Below, one piece after another: positions 1 through 3,484 of a DNA stretch of 5,370 nt. A program made the position numbers and the translations under genes. The notes beneath the pieces were generated by a model. It did not search any database and was not told where the DNA came from. It saw only the letters and a list, made by a program, of their open reading frames with translations. The stretch comes from Anaerolineales bacterium (GTDB lineage Bacteria > Chloroflexota > Anaerolineae > B4-G1 > DUEL01), in the NCBI GenBank assembly GCA_015662065.1, contig DQUX01000278.1, positions 1 to 5,370 of the forward strand, in the 5' to 3' direction. The first letter of the stretch is position 1, and each line of letters opens with the position of its first letter.

Positions 1-163
1 ACTCGTGCATCGCGTAGAGGATGCGCCGCTGGACCGGCTTGAGGCCATCCCGGGCGTCCGGCAGCGCCCGAGAGACGATGACGCTCATCGCGTAGTCCAG
101 GTAGGCGCTACGCATCTCCCGCCCGATGTCCACACGCCGAACATTACCTGTTTGCAAAGCCAT
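1..163 (-). CDS. gyrA: DNA gyrase subunit A, N-terminal fragment (runs off the window)
   Basis: GyrA is the breakage-reunion subunit of DNA gyrase (A2B2), which introduces negative supercoils with ATP in the cytoplasm. Only the first 54 codons are visible. They carry the family's hallmark N-terminal block, with SAYLDYAMSVIVSRALPD at residues 19-36 followed by ARDGLKPVQRRILYAMHE at 37-54. The catalytic Tyr and the quinolone-resistance region lie outside the window. ParC has a related N-terminus, but this block reads as GyrA. The ATG at 163-161 is preceded directly by GGGGAGG with no spacer, which is unusual. The in-frame TTG at 157-155 would sit 6 nt from that Shine-Dalgarno sequence and could be the true start, removing two residues. 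The gene has its own promoter (189-216), so it is probably independent of the minus-strand genes upstream. Identity is very likely; the exact start is less certain. Confidence 0.93.
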   Translation of the reverse strand, partial: MALQTGNVRRVDIGREMRSAYLDYAMSVIVSRALPDARDGLKPVQRRILYAMHE

Positions 164-188
164 CCTCCCCACCAGATTGCTTAAGCTT

Positions 189-216
189 ATTATACCCCAA
201 AGCGGGGCTTCGACAA
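189..216 (-). promoter_or_regulatory. Sigma-70-type promoter of gyrA
   Basis: Read on the minus strand, a perfect -10 box TATAAT (194-189) lies 16 nt downstream of TTGTCG (216-211), which matches the -35 consensus TTGACA in its first three bases. Transcription would start near 182, giving a leader of only about 20 nt before the ATG at 163. The A+T-rich patch stands out from the GC-rich surroundings. This is a sequence-only prediction. Confidence 0.7.
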
Positions 217-235
217 CGGACGGATAGAACGTCTG

Positions 236-271
236 GCAGCCCCGGAATAGGGATTCCGGGGCTGCTACCGC
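236..271. repeat. Intergenic hairpin repeat, copy 1 (13-bp perfect stem)
   Basis: The arms 236-248 (GCAGCCCCGGAAT) and 253-265 (ATTCCGGGGCTGC) are perfectly complementary over 13 bp around the 4-nt loop AGGG. The right side continues into CTACCGC. The core GGGATTCCGG...GCT...ACCGC recurs at 1231-1249, and a weaker version occurs inverted at 381-402, which suggests a dispersed intergenic element. It lies downstream of the minus-strand membrane-protein gene and about 20 nt upstream of the gyrA -35 box. It could therefore help end upstream transcription, but there is no T-run on either side, so an ordinary intrinsic terminator is not supported. Confidence 0.6.
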
Positions 272-275
272 TCAT

Positions 276-344
276 AGCCCCCGTCCTCGGGGAGCGGGCC
301 CTCGCGGCGATGGGGGCCTGCGGGCCGGACCCGAGACGGGGGCT
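276..344. other. Long imperfect palindrome / structured spacer element
   Basis: AGCCCCCGT (276-284) pairs with ACGGGGGCT (336-344). After a single bulged C at 285, CTCGGG (286-291) pairs with CCCGAG (330-335), giving a 15-bp stem with one bulge. The enclosed 38 nt are GC-rich and can pair further (GGGCC and GGCCC stretches). In the transcript of the minus-strand membrane-protein gene, which ends at 424, this would form a stable 3' structure. No T-tract follows. It could be a factor-assisted terminator, an mRNA-stabilising 3' end or a further palindromic repeat; the sequence does not decide between these. Confidence 0.4.
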
Positions 345-380
345 GTCAGCAGGGTTGCGGTCGTTCCGGTGGCGGTCTCT

Positions 381-402
381 CCGGGAGCGCCGGAGTCCCC
401 AT
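381..402 (-). repeat. Possible degenerate inverted copy of the intergenic repeat
   Basis: On the minus strand, ATGGGGACTCCGGCGCTCCC (402-383) resembles ATGGGATTCCGGCGCTACC of the copy at 1230-1248, with a few substitutions and one inserted base. A local 6-bp hairpin, CTCCGG (379-384) with CCGGAG (390-395), overlaps it. The match is short and could be chance in GC-rich DNA. Confidence 0.3.
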
Positions 403-423
403 CCCCCCCTCAACGCCGCGCTC

Positions 424-786
424 TCAATCCTCCTTCACCAGCGCCGAGAGAACGGTGGTGACGATACTGACGATGAGCGCGCCCCAGAAGGCCGGCCAGA
501 AACCGTCCACGTAGAAACCGATGCCGAACTGGTTGGCGATCCAGGCCGACAGCCAGAGGGTGATGCCGTTGATCACCAAGATGAAGAGCCCCAGAGTGAG
601 CAGGATGAGGGGGCAGGTGAGGAACTTAAGCACCGGCCGCACCAGGGCGTTGACCAGCCCCAGGATGGCAGCCATAACCGCGTAGGCGACCCAGGCGGTC
701 CCGAAAACCCGGATGCCCGGCACCAGCCAGGCGGCGACGAAGAGCGCCAGCGCCGAGATGACCCAGCGGACCAGAAGTTTGACCAC
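424..786 (-). CDS. Phage holin family 4 / YvlD-like integral membrane protein
   Basis: This is a 120-residue, very hydrophobic protein of the family often labelled 'phage holin family protein' (PF04020, Bacillus YvlD type). These are chromosomal inner-membrane proteins of unknown function, not proven holins. The family core is clear: GLVNALVRPVLKFLTCPL at residues 43-60, then LTLGLFILVINGITLWLS at 63-80. About four membrane segments are seen, near residues 5-22, 31-47, 56-80 and 97-116, with a charged KED end. The length is typical and the protein looks intact. The start is GTG at 786-784, preceded by GGAGG (797-793) at a 6-nt spacing. That ribosome site lies inside the last codons of the upstream ORF, whose stop at 790-788 is one base away, so the two genes are very likely co-transcribed and perhaps translationally coupled. 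The promoter at 1159-1187 is the nearest candidate for both. Confidence 0.88.
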   Translation of the reverse strand: MVKLLVRWVISALALFVAAWLVPGIRVFGTAWVAYAVMAAILGLVNALVRPVLKFLTCPLILLTLGLFILVINGITLWLSAWIANQFGIGFYVDGFWPAFWGALIVSIVTTVLSALVKED

Positions 787-787
787 G

Positions 788-1078
788 CTACACCTCCTCA
801 GATGCTTGTTCTAGCTTGCCGATGTGCAGACGATAGACACGGTATCGCTTGTACAGCTTCGCCCCCATCCGCTCGGCCAGGACGGGGGTATTGGGGTTGT
901 CCTCCGAGGTGAGAGACAGATCGAGCCATTTATGGTCGGGGAGATGAGCCAGAGCGACGTTCAACAGACAGTGCACCCGGTCGACCTCCTCCCAACGATC
1001 CAGGTCTGCTCCGCGGACGGTGATCCGCCCCCGCTGGCGGATCCGGTCTGCCAGGCGGAATAGCCGCCGCGGGGACAC
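788..1078 (-). pseudogene. Probable remnant of a GNAT-type acetyltransferase (internally deleted)
   Basis: This is a 96-residue ORF from a GTG at 1078. Residues 6-48 (LFRLADRIRQRGRITVRGAD, then a WEEVDRV...LLN stretch) resemble the linker region that starts a C-terminal GNAT domain in large acetyltransferase-like proteins. Residues 57-85 (TSEDNPNTPVLAERMGAKLY, then KRYRVYRLH) resemble the very end of such a domain, where an 'xEDNxPxxxLxExLGaxxYKrYRvY' pattern is common. The central acetyl-CoA-binding core, normally about a hundred residues, is missing between them, near residues 48-51 (about 925-935). Upstream in this frame there is no other usual start codon before a TGA near 1155, so the N-terminal part is missing too. 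No clear Shine-Dalgarno sequence precedes the GTG; GGAGGAGG precedes the in-frame GTG of Val33. It may still be translated and couple to the next gene. Assignment rests on family memory of the motif, so a short intact protein of unknown function remains possible. Confidence 0.5.
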
Positions 1079-1158
1079 GCGCGGCGTTACCGACCAACCC
1101 TCGTCGGGCGGGCACGGAGACCCATCCCACCCCTGACCCTCTGCGCAGATCGTTCAGT

Positions 1159-1187
1159 ATTATATGCCCAGGGAGGGGGGAAAGCAA
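1159..1187 (-). promoter_or_regulatory. Sigma-70-type promoter for the minus-strand pair (788-1078 and 424-786)
   Basis: On the minus strand a perfect TATAAT (1164-1159) lies 17 nt downstream of TTGCTT (1187-1182), which keeps the TTG of the -35 consensus. The predicted transcription start is near 1152, leaving a leader of about 74 nt before the GTG at 1078. It faces away from the plus-strand thioesterase operon, so the region is a divergent promoter area. Confidence 0.6.
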
Positions 1188-1220
1188 ATGCCCACGCCCG
1201 GCGCTAGACCGTCCGGCGGC

Positions 1221-1249
1221 GCGCTGGAATGGGATTCCGGCGCTACCGC
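1221..1249. repeat. Intergenic hairpin repeat, copy 2
   Basis: GCGCTGGAAT (1221-1230) pairs with ATTCCGGCGC (1234-1243) around a GGG loop, a 10-bp stem with one G-T wobble, followed by TACCGC (1244-1249). Its core GGGATTCCGG plus the GCT...ACCGC tail is shared with the copy at 236-271, in the same orientation and also between genes. The arm bases have changed while pairing is largely kept, which hints that the fold is preserved. The origin could be a mobile intergenic repeat of the REP/MITE kind; no transposase is present. Confidence 0.55.
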
Positions 1250-1343
1250 AGGACCGAAGCAACGACAGACCCGGCGGTGGCCTGCGCCCCAACGCTTTGG
1301 CCCGCCAACCCAGAAAATGCGACCGCCCTAGAGGCGACTCCAG

Positions 1344-1372
1344 TTGCGCCCCGCGCCAGTTTCTGCTATCAT
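1344..1372 (+). promoter_or_regulatory. Extended -10 promoter of the thioesterase-phosphatase-DUF3090 operon
   Basis: TTGCGC (1344-1349) and TATCAT (1367-1372) are separated by 17 nt. TGC directly before the -10 makes it an extended -10 element (TGn), which compensates for the imperfect boxes. The predicted start is near 1379, giving a leader of about 30 nt to the ATG at 1410. No further promoter is seen before 2466, in keeping with one transcript for the three tightly packed genes. Confidence 0.6.
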
Positions 1373-1409
1373 CCCCCAAAAGACCAGACATGGAGGCAGG
1401 GAAAGGACA

Positions 1410-1841
1410 ATGACGGAGGATCTCTTTCGCTTCTCCACCACCATGGAAGTCCGCTGGCGCGACCTGGACGCGCTGGGGCACGTCAACAACGCCGTCTATC
1501 TCACGTACCTGGAACAGGCCCGCGTTCACTATATGCGGGAGGCCGGCCTGGGTTTCCAGAGCCTGGAGGACGTAGGGATGATCCTGGCCGAGGTGACCTG
1601 CACCTACCACTCCCCCCTCTCGCTGGGAGAACGGGTGACCATCCGGGTGCGCGTCAGCGAGCTGCGCAATTCCAGCTTCTTCTTCGAATACCGGATCGAG
1701 GGAGAGGACGGGCGATTGGCGGCCACCGCTCGTAGTGCGCAGGTCTGCTACGACTACCGGGCCGGTCGGTCGCTGCCGATCCCCGACCACTGGCGCACGG
1801 CTATCATCTCCTTCGAGCCAGGGCTTGCGGAGGAAACTTGA
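1410..1841 (+). CDS. Acyl-CoA thioesterase, 4HBT hot-dog fold (YbgC/FadM-like)
   Basis: This is a 143-residue cytoplasmic thioesterase expected to hydrolyse acyl-CoA (or acyl-ACP) thioesters to the free acid and thiol. The N-terminal catalytic signature of the 4-hydroxybenzoyl-CoA thioesterase family is clear: RWRDLDALGHVNNAVYLTYL at residues 15-34, with Asp20 the likely catalytic acid and GHVNN heading the central helix. A typical EVTCTYHSPLSLGERVTIRV strand pair follows at 61-80. Length matches single-domain hot-dog enzymes, which work as dimers of dimers. The frame is open further upstream, but the ATG at 1410 is preferred: the protein then begins just before the conserved first strand, and AGGGAAAGG lies immediately upstream. 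An upstream ATG start at 1344 would fall within the promoter. The stop TGA overlaps the TTG start of the next gene, so they are coupled. The substrate cannot be told from sequence. Confidence 0.9.
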   Translation: MTEDLFRFSTTMEVRWRDLDALGHVNNAVYLTYLEQARVHYMREAGLGFQSLEDVGMILAEVTCTYHSPLSLGERVTIRVRVSELRNSSFFFEYRIEGEDGRLAATARSAQVCYDYRAGRSLPIPDHWRTAIISFEPGLAEET

Positions 1842-2464
1842 CGACATTCTTGCTGATCCGCCACGCGACCAACGACGCGCTGAAGGAGCAACGGATCGTG
1901 GGCCGACTGCCCGGCGTGCATCTCAACGAGGAGGGGCAGGCCCAGGCCCTGGCGCTGGCCGAGCGGCTGGCATCGGTGGACCTGGCGGCGGTTTACGCCA
2001 GCCCGATGGAGCGGGCGCAGGAGACGGCGCAGCCGCTGGCCGCCCGCCACAGCCTGGAGGTGCAGACCCATCCCGGCCTGCACGAGGTGGACTGCGGTCG
2101 CTGGAGTGGGCAACCGGCGGAGAAGCTCCGTCGCCGGCGGCTCTGGCGCGCGATGGCGCTGTATCCATCAGGAGTCCCCTTCCCCGATGGGGAGAGCGCC
2201 TGGGAGGTGCAGGCACGGATGATAGCGGCGCTGGAGGAGATCCGTGCTGCCCACCCCGGCCAGACCGTGGCCATCGTCTCCCACGCCGATCCGATCAAGG
2301 TGGCCGTCGCCCACTACGTGGGGCTCCCCCTCGATCTGTTCCGGAGGCTGACGGTGGCGCCAGCTTCGCTGACGGTGCTATCTCTCGCCGGGGCGGTGCC
2401 CCGGCTGGTGCGCCTCAACGACACCGGCCATCTGCCCCGACCGGAGGGGGAAAAGGGGGTGTGA
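1838..2464 (+). CDS. Histidine phosphatase family protein, MSMEG_4193-type putative phosphomutase
   Basis: This is a 208-residue member of the histidine phosphatase (phosphoglycerate mutase-like) superfamily, which transfers phosphate via a phospho-histidine. The catalytic set is complete: LLIRHATND at residues 5-13 (Arg8, nucleophile His9), SPMERAQETA at 55-64 (Arg59), the acid Glu83 in LHEVDCGRWSG, and the second histidine His149 in VSHADPIK. The GGRxPGVHLNE-like segment (GRLPGVHLNEEG, 22-33), the LPLDLFRRLTVAPAS stretch (163-177) and the C-terminal VRLNDTGHL (191-199) fit the MSMEG_4193 family (TIGR03848), whose substrate is unknown. The start is a TTG at 1838, four nt after GGAGG (1829-1833), overlapping the thioesterase TGA. 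No ATG or GTG gives a better N-terminus. The DUF3090 gene follows after one nucleotide, the known genomic partner of this family. It could equally be a generic small-molecule phosphatase; true mutase activity is doubtful. Confidence 0.9.
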   Translation: MTTFLLIRHATNDALKEQRIVGRLPGVHLNEEGQAQALALAERLASVDLAAVYASPMERAQETAQPLAARHSLEVQTHPGLHEVDCGRWSGQPAEKLRRRRLWRAMALYPSGVPFPDGESAWEVQARMIAALEEIRAAHPGQTVAIVSHADPIKVAVAHYVGLPLDLFRRLTVAPASLTVLSLAGAVPRLVRLNDTGHLPRPEGEKGV

Positions 2465-2465
2465 G

Positions 2466-2987
2466 GTGTCGCCTGAGTTTCTCGGTTTGAGCCGCGTCGA
2501 CTTCGTCACCGTGGGAACGGTCGGGCCGCCGGGCCGCCGGACCTTCTACCTGCAGGCGGGGCAGGGAGACCTGCTGGTCAGCTTGATTATCGAGAAGGAG
2601 CACGCTGCCGCCCTCTCCCTGGGCGTCCAGCAACTGCTGGAACAGCTAGGCGGCGTCCCCGAGGAGACGCCGATACCCACCGAGTTGGAGCTGCGCCAGC
2701 CCTTGCGACCCCTGTTCCGGGTGGGCAGTCTGGGCCTGGGGTACGATCCGCAGGAAGACGCGCTGGTCCTCATCGCGCGGGCGCCGGTGGAGGAGGGGCG
2801 GGAGGCCCCCGAGGTGCACCTGTGGTGCTCGCGGGCGCAGATGTACGCTCTGGCGGAACACGCGGCCGAGGTGGTGGCAGCAGGCCGTCCCCGGTGCCCC
2901 CTCTGCGATGAACCCCTGGAGCCGGACGAGCGCCACGTCTGCGTGCGGGGTAATGGCCGCCGGTGGCTGTTTCGCCTCGACGAGTGA
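2466..2987 (+). CDS. DUF3090 family protein (TIGR03847/PF11290), function unknown
   Basis: This is a 173-residue protein matching the DUF3090 pattern: VGTVGPPGRRTFYLQAGQGD at residues 16-35, LIIEKEH at 40-46, then FRVGSLGLGYDPQEDALVLI at 84-103. The C-terminus carries a metal-site-like cluster, Cys144-x2-Cys147 and His157-x-Cys159 (CPLCDEPLEPDERHVC), followed by RGNGRRW. This is known in the family and suggests a bound zinc. The size is usual for the family. The start is GTG at 2466, one base after the phosphatase stop, with AAAAGGGGG (2451-2459) as the nearest ribosome-binding stretch. In Actinobacteria this family belongs to a conserved trio with the MSMEG_4193 phosphatase, its direct neighbour here, and a kinase-like protein (TIGR03843), which is absent from this window. 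No biochemical role is known to me. The operon link to a thioesterase is an observation, not a proof of function. Confidence 0.88.
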   Translation: MSPEFLGLSRVDFVTVGTVGPPGRRTFYLQAGQGDLLVSLIIEKEHAAALSLGVQQLLEQLGGVPEETPIPTELELRQPLRPLFRVGSLGLGYDPQEDALVLIARAPVEEGREAPEVHLWCSRAQMYALAEHAAEVVAAGRPRCPLCDEPLEPDERHVCVRGNGRRWLFRLDE

Positions 2988-2988
2988 A

Positions 2989-3005
2989 GGCGGTCGTTCA
3001 CCGCC
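2989..3005 (+). terminator. Weak hairpin after the DUF3090 gene
   Basis: GGCGGT (2989-2994) pairs with ACCGCC (3000-3005) around a 5-nt loop, starting two bases after the DUF3090 stop codon. No T-run follows, so it is at best a weak or factor-assisted terminator. Its position at the end of a three-gene operon and ahead of a fresh promoter is the main argument for it. Confidence 0.3.
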
Positions 3006-3063
3006 AGGGTGCTCAGAAAAGGCTCCTCGTCTCGGCATATAGGCAATCGCCAGCCCCTTGCCC

Positions 3064-3092
3064 TTGCACGCCCCGGCCATTTATGGTATAAC
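3064..3092 (+). promoter_or_regulatory. Extended -10 promoter of the DUF2061 / peptide-transporter operon
   Basis: TTGCAC (3064-3069, four of six consensus bases) is followed after 17 nt by TATAAC (3087-3092, five of six). TGG immediately before the -10 gives an extended -10. The predicted start is near 3099, leaving a leader of about 68 nt before the ATG at 3167. This is one of the best-looking promoters in the window and marks the start of a second plus-strand operon. Confidence 0.68.
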
Positions 3093-3166
3093 CCCTCGGG
3101 TACCCGCGTCTGCCGGAAGGCCCTCGAGAGCCCGTCGAACAACCCGCCTGAGGAAGTCGACATCTT

Positions 3167-3469
3167 ATGCGCAGGAAGACATATCCCCTCAGAACCATCG
3201 CCAAAGCGATCTCCTGGAGAACGATCGCCACCCTGACCACGACCGGGCTGGTCTATCTCTTCACCGGCAAGCCGATCATGGCGGTGGGGGTCGGCCTTCT
3301 GGAGCTGGCGCTGAAGATCTCCTTCTACTACGTGCACGAACGGGTCTGGGAGCGGATCTCCTGGGGACGGCCCAGGCATCCCCTGGAGGGGCTACCCGTG
3401 ACCCGGGAGCTGGCGCCGGAGGATATGCAGGAAATCCGCCGACGCCTGGAGGAGTTGGGATACTTGTAA
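3167..3469 (+). CDS. DUF2061 family small membrane protein
   Basis: This is a 100-residue protein with the DUF2061 (PF09834) pattern: an N-terminal KAISWRTIATL (13-23) leading into a first membrane segment (about 20-34), a second hydrophobic segment (about 36-55), and the highly typical LKISFYYVHERVWERISWG (49-67). Proteins of this family are predicted inner-membrane proteins of unknown function. The C-terminal tail (68-100), including a charged helix PEDMQEIRRRLEELG, extends beyond the usual short domain. The ATG at 3167 is the only sensible start; GAGGA (3150-3154) lies 12 nt upstream, a rather long spacing. The next gene, a transporter binding protein, begins 15 nt after the stop, so both are expected on one transcript from the promoter at 3064-3092. 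A functional link with the transporter is possible but unproven. Confidence 0.85.
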   Translation: MRRKTYPLRTIAKAISWRTIATLTTTGLVYLFTGKPIMAVGVGLLELALKISFYYVHERVWERISWGRPRHPLEGLPVTRELAPEDMQEIRRRLEELGYL

Positions 3470-3484
3470 GAGGAGCAAAGGAAT

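Larger units (their letters stand above)
1079..1409. other. Divergent intergenic region (about 330 nt) without a gene
   Basis: This stretch separates the minus-strand remnant from the plus-strand thioesterase operon. It holds the leader and promoter of the minus-strand unit (1159-1187), a hairpin repeat copy (1221-1249), and the extended -10 promoter of the plus-strand operon (1344-1372). The open frames crossing it on both strands have no plausible domain content and are shadows. Between about 1250 and 1340 I see nothing recognisable. Confidence 0.6.

Noticed and set aside
144..413. 89-codon minus-strand frame over the gyrA start and the upstream spacer
   Set aside because: It overlaps gyrA out of frame, covers its promoter and the hairpins, and has a low-complexity Arg/Ser/Pro composition.
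424..786. Prophage or lysis module suggested by the 'holin' family name
   Set aside because: This family is widespread as ordinary chromosomal membrane proteins, and no endolysin, integrase or other phage gene is present.
310..912. 200-codon plus-strand frame antisense to the membrane protein
   Set aside because: It is a hydrophilic mirror of a hydrophobic gene (Asp, Glu, Gln, His, Arg rich), the expected artefact opposite membrane-protein codons.
925..936. 12-mer GCCATTTATGGT repeated at 3076-3087
   Set aside because: About one shared 12-mer is expected by chance in a window of this size. One copy is inside the GNAT remnant and the other overlaps a promoter, with no further similarity.
1022..1043. 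8-bp inverted repeat GATCCGCC / GGCGGATC
   Set aside because: It lies within the coding frame of the GNAT remnant and arises from a local repeat of Arg-Ile codons. There is no sign of a regulatory role.
930..1847. 305-codon open frame on the minus strand
   Set aside because: It runs antisense through the thioesterase gene and the divergent promoter region, is rich in Arg/Gly/Pro/Ser, and shows no domain. It is a GC-rich shadow frame.
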